64,000 nucleotides of DNA, from assembly GCF_002797435.1 (NCBI RefSeq), contig NZ_PGEN01000001.1, positions 1,796,501 through 1,860,500 on the forward strand, written 5' to 3'. The stretch is from Sphingomonas koreensis (lineage in GTDB: Bacteria; Pseudomonadota; Alphaproteobacteria; Sphingomonadales; Sphingomonadaceae). Shown in pieces: positions 38,026 to 45,291 of the stretch. The notes under the pieces were generated by a model, which did not search any database, was not told the DNA's origin, and saw only the letters and a list, made by a program, of their open reading frames with translations. Numbering within the stretch: the first letter of the stretch is position 1; the number at the start of each line of letters is the position of its first letter. The position numbers and the translations under genes are program-made.

Positions 38026-38309
38026 TCGGGCCATTGCCCGATCTCGGTCAGCCGGACACCGAATTTCTCGTCGACTGCGACCAGTTCGCCCCTGGCGACG
38101 ACCGCGCCTCCCAAACGCAACTCGACCACCTCGTTGAGTGCCGTCGTCAACGGCACCGCGTCGCCTGGCTGCAGCGCCGAGAGGTCGGCCACAGTAAGCC
38201 GCGCTGTGCCGAGCAGTGCCTCGAGTTCGACGCTGACATTCTCGATGATCTTTGCGCTTACCCGCGTGGGACGGTCATTTGATACGCTGGACGATACGGT
38301 TTTTGTCAC
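38022..38309 (-). CDS. fliN: Flagellar motor switch protein FliN
   Basis: 95 residues with a single SpoA domain (VSVELEALLGTARLTVADLS, LQPGDAVPL, VELRLGGAVVARGELVAVD, FGVRLTEI). Component of the cytoplasmic C-ring. GTG 38309 overlaps the upstream fliM-like stop (GTGA). Confidence 0.93.
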   Translation of the reverse strand: MTKTVSSSVSNDRPTRVSAKIIENVSVELEALLGTARLTVADLSALQPGDAVPLTTALNEVVELRLGGAVVARGELVAVDEKFGVRLTEIGQWPE

Positions 38310-39073
38310 GAGTTTCTTCCAATAATCGGTTCGGCGATTTCGAGGAGAAGACGGTCGGCTTCCCGAGCAATTGCGCAGCTGCCCGAAGACGCTCTGCTGC
38401 CATCGATGGCGAGCGGGGAGGTCGCCGACAGATCGCGATCGAGCACGAGCACATCGCCCGTTGAAAGCGACCTGAGCTCCGCCAGCGTCACTCCGCAGGT
38501 CCCGAGGCTCGCCGTCAGCGCGACTTCAAGCGGTGCGAGCGCGACGTCCGGCGCAACGACCGGCGGCCTGCGCTCGGCGGGCGGCATGAGCCGCAGCAGC
38601 AGCGCAGCGCGTTCGGCCTCCTGCAGCAGAAAGCCCAGGCGCAGGGCCGATCTTGCATATTCGATCTTCCAGATTGCTCCGGCGACAGGCGCAGCGAGGT
38701 TCACCTCCTCGGGCTTCACGCTTTCAATTTCCAGATCCGCCAGGAGCGCCTCACCGAGCGCCTTGAGGCAATCGGCGCCGACGCTATCCAACGTGGCGCG
38801 GTCTGCCTCGGTCTCCTGAGCGCCGGGCTCAAGATGCAAGGCAAGCCTGCCCAGCGTCCGCGTCGCCTCATCGGGTACGAGCAGCCAGCCACCTCGCCCG
38901 CATTGCTGCGGCCTTGCCTTGCTCCAGACCGCCTCGCGCTGCGTTCCGCCAGGCACGATGTCGGCGTCGCCGCCAAACCATACGCGCGACCATCCGTGAA
39001 CGACCTGCGCGATACGCCGATCGAGCCGCCCAAAGCTTGTGCCGGGCGGCAGCCAAAGTGTGGCGTCCGTCAT
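38306..39073 (-). CDS. fliM: FliM/SpoA-type flagellar motor switch protein, short
   Basis: 255 residues; a SpoA-like C-terminal domain (LEVALTASLGTCGVTLAELR, SLSTGDVLVLDRD) and a weak N-terminal part. Typical FliM is about 330 residues with a LSQxEIDALL-type CheY-binding peptide; that peptide is not visible here. Position immediately before fliN supports a FliM role, but coupling to CheY may differ. Confidence 0.68.
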   Translation of the reverse strand: MTDATLWLPPGTSFGRLDRRIAQVVHGWSRVWFGGDADIVPGGTQREAVWSKARPQQCGRGGWLLVPDEATRTLGRLALHLEPGAQETEADRATLDSVGADCLKALGEALLADLEIESVKPEEVNLAAPVAGAIWKIEYARSALRLGFLLQEAERAALLLRLMPPAERRPPVVAPDVALAPLEVALTASLGTCGVTLAELRSLSTGDVLVLDRDLSATSPLAIDGSRASSGSCAIAREADRLLLEIAEPIIGRNS

Positions 39074-40248
39074 CCCTGCCCGCGGATACCGAAGAGCTGC
39101 TGGATCATGTCATTGGAAACGCTCACGATCTGCGACGACGCCTGGAAACCGCGCTGGATCAGGATGAGATCGCCGAACTGCCGCGACAGATCGACGTTCG
39201 ATGCCTCAAGCCGACGTCCGATGACCTGACCGACACGCGGGTCGGCGCTCGCCATGAACTCGACCGCTCCGCTGCCGGTCTTGCCAAAGAGACCCGCACC
39301 GCGCTGCTCCAGGATCTGCGGATCGCGAAAGTCAGCGATCGCGACCGCGCCAAGCTGCACCTTCTGCTCATTCGAGTAGCCAAGTTCGATCTGCCCTTGG
39401 ACGTTGACGCCGACAGACGTCAACGCGCCGGCGGGATAGCCATCCACCGAAGCCGCGCTCAGCGTGGAGACATTGCCGCCCGCAAATGAGCTCACGCCGA
39501 TCGAGAAATCGAACGCAACCGTAAGACCGGACGTCGCATCAACGATATCGAGCCGCGCCGTGGCCGGATCGATGGCGCCGTTGATGAACTTGAGCGTCGT
39601 CGTGGCGACCGTGGCCGTGCCGTTGGTGACCGTCACCGACCATGTCCCGGCGCTTTGCCGCTGGAACTGCGCCTTCCAGACATGCGTCTTTCCGGTCGCG
39701 TCATGCACCTTGATGTTACTGACAGCGTACGGCAGGTCCAGGCTTGCGTCGGCGGAGAGGTTGTTCGCAAACTTGACGGTGGTCGTTATCTTTGGCGGGT
39801 TGGTGCGCGACACGTCGATCGAGAGTGCGACCGGCTGATTGGCAGCATCGAGCGTCGCCAGGCGATAATTGGTGCCGGACAGGACGATGAAACCCTCCTT
39901 GTCGACGCTGAAGCTGCCGGTGGTCGTATAGAGCATCTCGCTGCCGTCGAAGAGCACGAGGAAACCGCTTCCATCAACGGTCAGGTCGAGATCGCGATCG
40001 GTCTGGCGCAGTTCCCCCTGGCGCAGGTCGATCTGCGTCCTGCCGTTGCCGACGCCGCCGCCGCTTCCCTGCCCCTCGAGCGAGAAGGAAAGTCCGCCCT
40101 GGTCGCCGCGGCCAGCATAGTTCTCAAACGTAACCGTCTGCCCCTTGAACCCGGAGGTGTTGAGGTTGGTGACGTTGTTGCTGACCTGCTTGAGCCCGTT
40201 CGAATAGGCGTTGAGCCCGCTCAACCCCACATAGATTGCGCCGAACAT
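39070..40248 (-). CDS. flgE: Flagellar hook protein FlgE
   Basis: 392 residues. N-terminal rod/hook signature LSGLNAYSNGLKQVSNNVTNLNTSG-type stretch (residues 9-33), central D2-like region, and the C-terminal helix NVDLSRQFGDLILIQRGFQASSQIVS. Built by export through the flagellar system; FlgD caps the growing hook. Stop overlaps the fliM-like start (ATGA). Confidence 0.92.
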   Translation of the reverse strand: MFGAIYVGLSGLNAYSNGLKQVSNNVTNLNTSGFKGQTVTFENYAGRGDQGGLSFSLEGQGSGGGVGNGRTQIDLRQGELRQTDRDLDLTVDGSGFLVLFDGSEMLYTTTGSFSVDKEGFIVLSGTNYRLATLDAANQPVALSIDVSRTNPPKITTTVKFANNLSADASLDLPYAVSNIKVHDATGKTHVWKAQFQRQSAGTWSVTVTNGTATVATTTLKFINGAIDPATARLDIVDATSGLTVAFDFSIGVSSFAGGNVSTLSAASVDGYPAGALTSVGVNVQGQIELGYSNEQKVQLGAVAIADFRDPQILEQRGAGLFGKTGSGAVEFMASADPRVGQVIGRRLEASNVDLSRQFGDLILIQRGFQASSQIVSVSNDMIQQLFGIRGQG

Positions 40249-40683
40249 CTACTTCTTCTCCCTCACCTGGGTGATGCTGCCAATGGCGAGCCCGCTGAGC
40301 GTCCGTCCATCGCTGGTCTGGATCGTCACGGTCGGGGCTCCGTTCTGGAAGGACACGGCGGTAACCTTGCCGGAAAGCGTGGCATTCCCTGCCGGCACAT
40401 CGACTTCGCGGCCGAGCAACCCGGTCGCCTGGTTCGTCGCCTGGGCAGAAACCAGGGCCTCGAGACGATCATTCATCGTCTGCGCTTGCTGGATTTGCGA
40501 GAACTGGGCGAGCTGCGAGACGAACTCGAAATTGTCCATCGGCTTCAGCGGATCCTGATAGGTCAGCTGGGTCAGGATAATCTTGAGCAGCGCATCAAAG
40601 CTGAGGCCGAACGCATTTGTAGCAGCCTGGTTCGCGTTGGCGCTCGGCTGCTGCGTCTGAGGGTCGATGGCACCAACTTGCAT
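40249..40683 (-). CDS. flgD: Flagellar hook capping protein FlgD
   Basis: 144 residues: the conserved FlgD N-terminal domain (FDALLKIILTQLTYQDPLKP then FVSQLAQFSQIQQAQ) and a short tail with VSFQNGAPTVTIQTSDGRTL. The C-terminal FlgD-Tudor/Ig part is abbreviated relative to enterobacterial FlgD (about 230). Ends exactly where flgE begins. Confidence 0.92.
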   Translation of the reverse strand: MQVGAIDPQTQQPSANANQAATNAFGLSFDALLKIILTQLTYQDPLKPMDNFEFVSQLAQFSQIQQAQTMNDRLEALVSAQATNQATGLLGREVDVPAGNATLSGKVTAVSFQNGAPTVTIQTSDGRTLSGLAIGSITQVREKK

Positions 40684-40684
40684 C

Positions 40685-41443
40685 TTACTTCTTTCCTGCG
40701 CTTCGGAAGCTTACCGTCCCGGCGATCTGCACGTCGCGCGGCGTCAGCCCGTGGCGGGAGAGGAGTGCCGAGATCTGGTCGGCCAGCCTTTCCCGGTCCT
40801 CGCGGCTCATCGCGTCCACCGCAACGATGACCTGCAGCCCGCGCTCGACATCGCGGATTGCGACGTGCAAGGCCGAGAGCGCGCGCGCAACGCGGACAGG
40901 CGCTCCATAGGGCTGTTCCGGCGGGGCAATTTCAGCTTCCGCGATTTCCGGCGGCTCGACCTGAGGCTCAACCGAAGACGCGATCGCTTGCTCAGGTTCC
41001 CCGGCGTTCCTGATGCGCGGCCCAGCCGGCGCGGCAGGCGCCGCTTTCCGCGTAACGGGCGCGCTGGCATCCACCGGCAAGATCCCGCCCCCCCGCCGCA
41101 CCGACCCGTCGGATTCAAATACTGAGAAGCGCGCTGCAGGATCGTCAAGGCCGCCCCCTTGCGCAACGGCCGTCGGCACCGGGCCGCCGATCTCGGGCTC
41201 GCGATCGTACGCCGTTTGCACCGCGCCGAAGAAACCATCTTCGTTGAAGACCTTCGCATCCCCGGGAATCGCATAGGCATTTTCGGGTAGCGGCGATCCG
41301 TCGGGCACGGCCGGGAGCTGTGGCGAACCTGCGCTCGGTGCGAGCCACTGTTCGAACGCGACCACATCAGGCTCGCGCTGCTGTTCGCTACGCGAAGGCC
41401 GGGCTCCGGGGACGTTTGCGGTGGTTGAAGGCGGATCGATCAT
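40685..41443 (-). CDS. fliK: FliK-like hook-length control protein
   Basis: 252 residues, Pro/Ala-rich low-complexity first two thirds and a compact C-terminal domain (ALHVAIRDVERGLQVIVAVD, REDRERLADQISALLSRHGL). This layout and position upstream of flgD fit FliK, although sequence similarity is weak. ATG 41443 is preferred because it overlaps the upstream stop (ATGA). Confidence 0.6.
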   Translation of the reverse strand: MIDPPSTTANVPGARPSRSEQQREPDVVAFEQWLAPSAGSPQLPAVPDGSPLPENAYAIPGDAKVFNEDGFFGAVQTAYDREPEIGGPVPTAVAQGGGLDDPAARFSVFESDGSVRRGGGILPVDASAPVTRKAAPAAPAGPRIRNAGEPEQAIASSVEPQVEPPEIAEAEIAPPEQPYGAPVRVARALSALHVAIRDVERGLQVIVAVDAMSREDRERLADQISALLSRHGLTPRDVQIAGTVSFRSAGKK

Positions 41444-41889
41444 GCCTGCGTCCATCGATTGGCCAGCCGGTCCTCGACCGTTGCGAGCTCCCGCCCATCG
41501 CGCTGGCGGTACAGCTTGTGGCGACATGCCGAAGCTACCTCGCGGACCTGCCGCAAACGCGCGCCAGCATCGCGCCTCGTAGCTTCACATGCGGCAAGCA
41601 TACGTTGCCCTTCCGCCTCCCCATGGATGGATATCTCAAGCGCCGCAACGCGCTCGATCAGCCTTTCTCCCAGGGCGCCGGCAAGCTCAGGCCCAAAGTC
41701 GGTGGATTCGATATTCCGCTGCCAGCGTTGCTGCGCTTCATCGACCGCTTCCTCGTCCTGAACACGCCGGTGCGTCGCCGCTTCTGCCGCTCGATGCGCC
41801 GCCGCCTCTTCCTGCCAGGCAAGCCGCTCCCGTGCTTCGCAAAGTGCGGCAAGCCGCTTGAGATCGGCAAGATCGCTCCGCTTTGTCAT
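41440..41889 (-). CDS. fliJ: FliJ-like coiled-coil protein
   Basis: 149 residues, almost entirely helical and charged (LKRLAALCEARERLAWQEEA and RVQDEEAVDEAQQRWQRNIE), matching the FliJ stalk-like coiled coil that works with the FliI ATPase. It sits immediately after the fliI fragment, the usual gene order. Start ATG 41889 chosen because it lies 1 base after the fliI stop. Confidence 0.65.
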   Translation of the reverse strand: MTKRSDLADLKRLAALCEARERLAWQEEAAAHRAAEAATHRRVQDEEAVDEAQQRWQRNIESTDFGPELAGALGERLIERVAALEISIHGEAEGQRMLAACEATRRDAGARLRQVREVASACRHKLYRQRDGRELATVEDRLANRWTQA

Positions 41890-41890
41890 G

Positions 41891-42379
41891 CTAGACCCTG
41901 CCCATCGCCGCTCGCAGGCCAGCGATCGTCTCTTCAAGCCCGACATGCTCGTCACGCCCTTGCCGAAGATAGGCGCTCAGATGATCGCGCGCCGCGATCG
42001 CCTGGTCGATCTCGCGGCTTGCGCCACTCTTGTACATGCCGCTCTCGATCAGAATCCGCGCTTCGTCATAGGTTCCGAGCGCTGTGATCGCACGACGGGC
42101 AGCGGCGCGATGCTCTACAGTCATGAACCGGTCCGCCAGCCGGCTGATGCTACGGGTGATATCGATGGCTGGAAACTGGCCGCGCTCCGCCAGCGTTCGT
42201 GACAGGACGATATGCCCGTCGAGCAGCGACTTCATCGTCTCTACGATCGGGTCATCGACATCATCGGTCTCGCTGAGCACGGTCATGATCGCGGTAATCG
42301 ACCCGCCGCCGGCGCGCGCGCCGCAACGCTCGACGATGCGCGGCAACGCGGCAAAGACCCCCGGGGTATAGGCACGAAC
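41891..42379 (-). pseudogene. fliI: fliI, C-terminal fragment cut by IS21
   Basis: 163 residues of the flagellum-specific ATPase C-terminal part: LPRIVERCGARAGGGSITAI, SRTLAERGQFPAIDITRSIS, MVEHRAAARR-like text and a C-terminal helical domain. The Walker A and B motifs and the whole N-terminal two thirds are missing. Similarity stops at 42379, where the IS21-type end TGTCAACGG begins. The leftover cannot be an active ATPase. Confidence 0.88.
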
Positions 42380-42450
42380 TGTCAACGGCGGTCGGATTTC
42401 AGGCCAGCATGGCGGAGTAAAAGCAGGCCATTGAGGATGAACGCGGACTA

Positions 42451-42486
42451 TATGCAAAGGGCCCCGATCGGGGCCCTTTGCATATT
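42451..42486. terminator. 36-bp perfect palindrome downstream of istB
   Basis: ATATGCAAAGGGCCCC (42451-42466), GATC, then GGGGCCCTTTGCATAT (42471-42486). On the minus strand it lies 18 bases after the istB stop and would form a very stable hairpin followed by T-rich text, so it can terminate transcription in both directions and would insulate the IS from fliI. Confidence 0.75.
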
Positions 42487-42503
42487 TGCCGTTTTGCGGC
42501 GGG

Positions 42504-43334
42504 TCAGTCGGCGGGGGTGGCCTGGTTTTGCTCCGCCCTGGCAGCGCGGCGACGGTGGGCGGATTGCTTCAGGCGGTAGCTGTCGCCGTTCATGGTCAGG
42601 ATGCTGACGTGGTGAGTGAGCCTGTCGAGCAGCGCTCCGGTGAGCCGCTCGGACCCGAGGACCTGCGTCCAGTCCTCGAACGGCAGGTTGGAGGTGACGA
42701 TGGTCGATCCGCGCTCGTAACGCTGTGAGAAGGTCTCGAACAACAGTTCCGCGCCCGTGGGGGAGAGCGGAACGTAGCCCAGTTCATCGACGATCAGCAG
42801 CTTCACGGCGGCAAGCTCGCGTTGCATCTTGAGCAGCCGCTTTTCGTCGCGGGCTTCCAGCAACTGGTTCACCAGCGCTGCGGCGGTGGTGAACGCGACC
42901 GTGAAGCCCTTCTGGCAGGCGGCCAGTCCCAGGGCGAGCGCGGCGTGCGTTTTGCCCGTGCCACTGTTGCCAAGCGCGATGATGTTTTCCCGGCGCAAGA
43001 TGTACTCGCAGCGTGCCAGTTCCAGCACGAGCATCTTGTTGAGGCTGGGGATGGCCGTGAAGTCGAAGGTATCGAGGCTCTTCACCGCCGGGAACCGGGC
43101 AGCACGGATCCGGCGCTCGACCGTGCGGCGCTCCCGGTCGATCAGCTCCAGTTCGATGAGACGCAGCAGGTAGCGGGTGTGATCAACGCCATCGCGCGCA
43201 CATTCCCGGGCCAGCTTCTCATACTCGCGCAGGACCGTGGGCAGCTTGAGCTGCTTGAGGTGATGCGCCAGCAGAACCTGCGGCGTGCCCGCCGTCGTAC
43301 CGGGCGGCATCTTGTCGTCCGCCGCCCGGCTCAT
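42504..43334 (-). CDS. istB: IS21-family helper ATPase IstB
   Basis: 276-residue DnaC/IstB-like AAA+ ATPase. Walker A is LGNSGTGKTHAAL (about residues 121-133) and Walker B is KLLIVDELGYVPLS. Start overlaps the istA stop (ATGA). Assists IstA in target selection. Confidence 0.95.
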   Translation of the reverse strand: MSRAADDKMPPGTTAGTPQVLLAHHLKQLKLPTVLREYEKLARECARDGVDHTRYLLRLIELELIDRERRTVERRIRAARFPAVKSLDTFDFTAIPSLNKMLVLELARCEYILRRENIIALGNSGTGKTHAALALGLAACQKGFTVAFTTAAALVNQLLEARDEKRLLKMQRELAAVKLLIVDELGYVPLSPTGAELLFETFSQRYERGSTIVTSNLPFEDWTQVLGSERLTGALLDRLTHHVSILTMNGDSYRLKQSAHRRRAARAEQNQATPAD

Positions 43335-44854
43335 GCCGCCAGCTCCGGCAGGAGAGCGGCGTAGTCGGCGGCGCGCGTCGTCTTCACCTCCATCCTGGGC
43401 AGGTGCGGATAGGCGGTTAGATCGAGCCGGGCAGGCCGACGCTCGATGCGCGCAAGCGCGATCTGCTTGATCGCATCGAAGCCGATCGCACCGATATGGA
43501 TCGCCTCGTTCACCGCGAAGGTGACCACCTCCATCGGGAGCGCTTCCAGAAGGCGCAGCACCTGGATGAACTCGCGCTTGCCCTTGTTGCCCATCCGCGC
43601 CTCCAGAAGATGGCGCAGATGCTGGAACACCTCGGGCAGATCCCAGCCCTGAAGTGCGGCGGCCTGGTCAAGGGCTCCAGGCTTGCTCTCGATCAGCGCC
43701 AGGTAATGCAGTGGGTTCGCCACGAACATGGCTTCGCCATAGCAGCGCGGATGGCGGGCGATCTCCTCGCCGCCGCACAAGATGACGACCTGATCGACGA
43801 AGCCCTTCACCACCACGTCCTGGAAGCCGTAGCGGGTCGGAACCGAGTAGTCGTTGGTCCGGTAGCGCACCAGCGCGGTCGAGGAGACGCGCGCAGCCCT
43901 GGTTTCACACGGCTCGAACGTCCCGACCGGCACAGGACACATTGCCGCGAGATCGGCCACGAGCCGTTCGCCGATCGTCTGGCTGTGCCGCCCAGCCCGC
44001 TCTTCCTGCCGGGCGCGGCAGCGGCGTTCCAGTTCGGCATTGAAGGCATCGTAGCTCGCCGCGTGCGGGATCGGCACCATGAAGTGCGTTCGGGCGTGCT
44101 TCACCAGCCCTTCGACTTTCCCCTTGTCGTTGCCCTTGCCGGGGCGACCGAAGCGATCCGTGAACAGGTAATGGCTGACCAGACCGGTAAACGCACGGGT
44201 GCGCTCGCGCTTACCGTCGCCGCAAATCTTCGCGACCGCGATCGTGGTATTATCGTACAGGATCGAGCGCGGCACAGCGCCGAAGAAAGCGAACGCCGAC
44301 ACGTGCCCGTCGAGAAACGCCTCGGTCGTCTCCGCCGGATAGGCCTTCACGAAGCAGGCGTCCGATTGTGGCAGGTCCATGCAGAAGAAATGCACCTTCT
44401 GCCGGACGCCGCCGATCACGCCCACCGCCTCGCCAAAATCCACCTGCGCGTGGCCCGGTGGATGCGCCAGCGGTACGAACGTCTCGCGGCCGCGCGCCCG
44501 GCATTGCCGGACATAATCCTTCACCACCGTGTAGCCGCCACCGTAGCCATGCTCGTCGCGCAGGCGCTCGAAAATCCGCTTGGCCGTGTGCCGCTGCTTC
44601 ATCGGCGCCGTCCGGTCTTCCGCCAGGATCCGGTCGATCACCGGCAACAACGATCCCAGCTTCGGCTTCGCCACGGGCTTCGTGCGCGTGTAGCCCGGCG
44701 GCAGCGAAAACCGGCACATCTTCGAAATCGTTTCACGGCTCAGGCCGAACACTTTCGCCGCTTCCCGTTGGCTGTTCCCTTCCACGAACACAAAACGACG
44801 AACCGCTGCGTAGACCTCCACGGCAAACATCCCTGGCCGCTCCAAAAGGAGCAA
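43331..44854 (-). CDS. istA: IS21-family transposase IstA
   Basis: 507 residues: N-terminal helix-turn-helix (NSQREAAKVFGLSRETISKM), central DDE integrase core with AHPPGHAQVDFGEAVGVIGG, DNTTIAVAKI and KGKVEGLVKHA, and a C-terminal beta domain. Intact, so the element may still be mobile. Confidence 0.95.
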   Translation of the reverse strand: MLLLERPGMFAVEVYAAVRRFVFVEGNSQREAAKVFGLSRETISKMCRFSLPPGYTRTKPVAKPKLGSLLPVIDRILAEDRTAPMKQRHTAKRIFERLRDEHGYGGGYTVVKDYVRQCRARGRETFVPLAHPPGHAQVDFGEAVGVIGGVRQKVHFFCMDLPQSDACFVKAYPAETTEAFLDGHVSAFAFFGAVPRSILYDNTTIAVAKICGDGKRERTRAFTGLVSHYLFTDRFGRPGKGNDKGKVEGLVKHARTHFMVPIPHAASYDAFNAELERRCRARQEERAGRHSQTIGERLVADLAAMCPVPVGTFEPCETRAARVSSTALVRYRTNDYSVPTRYGFQDVVVKGFVDQVVILCGGEEIARHPRCYGEAMFVANPLHYLALIESKPGALDQAAALQGWDLPEVFQHLRHLLEARMGNKGKREFIQVLRLLEALPMEVVTFAVNEAIHIGAIGFDAIKQIALARIERRPARLDLTAYPHLPRMEVKTTRAADYAALLPELAA

Positions 44855-44874
44855 CCTTATCCAATGGCCGGCTT

Positions 44875-45282
44875 TTACACCGCCGCGCTCAGCAAATCAC
44901 CGGCGCTCCAGTGGCCTGGTTTGTCACCGCCCTGCACAATCGTGTCGATCCGACCAATGGCCCGGAGCATCTCGTCACGGACTTCGTGCAGCTGCGTGCG
45001 ATCCGCCGCACGCGCAGCCTCGCTGGCTTTGACGATCTCGGCGGCCATCGCGGCTGGTGACAGGTTGATGGCAGGGCTGCGCTCGATCCGGCTCAATCGG
45101 TCGTCGGCATCCTTTTGCACTGCGAGCATCTCGCCGAGCGTGTCGCTATAATCGGGAATGCGCTCGCGCGCGGCGGTCAGACCCTCAATCGCAGCGCGCG
45201 TGAGGCTAACGGCTCTGCGCAGTTCCTCGAACGCAACGGCGGGATCGTCTGCGGGGGCGGTTTGGGCAGGTTCTTCGGTCAT
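44875..45282 (-). CDS. DUF6118-like protein, C-terminally truncated by IS21
   Basis: 135 residues, helical, starting MTEEPAQTAPADDPAVAFEE with IPDYSDTLGEMLAVQKDADD. It resembles the DUF6118 proteins that lie beside TraA relaxases in sphingomonad plasmids and integrative elements; those are longer and have membrane helices. The last residues (WSAGDLLSAAV) and the stop codon are read from IS21 sequence, so the gene lost its 3' part. Ends 9 bases before traA's stop side, same strand. Confidence 0.55.
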   Translation of the reverse strand: MTEEPAQTAPADDPAVAFEELRRAVSLTRAAIEGLTAARERIPDYSDTLGEMLAVQKDADDRLSRIERSPAINLSPAAMAAEIVKASEAARAADRTQLHEVRDEMLRAIGRIDTIVQGGDKPGHWSAGDLLSAAV

Positions 45283-45291
45283 GGGGTGACC

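Larger units (their letters stand above)
42380..44905 (-). mobile_element. IS21-family insertion sequence
   Basis: Contains istA and istB in the standard overlapping order. The end next to fliI begins TGTCAACGGCGGTCGG at 42380, a typical IS21-family terminus, and has an inner repeat TAAAAGCAGGCCATTG (42418-42433). The counterpart inner repeat TAAAAGCCGGCCATTG is present in reverse at about 44861-44876. The far terminus is not clearly intact, so the right boundary is approximate, and no target duplication is seen. Confidence 0.85.

Noticed and set aside
43496-45151. 551-residue rightward frame opposite istA
   Set aside because: Shadow of istA; no domain similarity.
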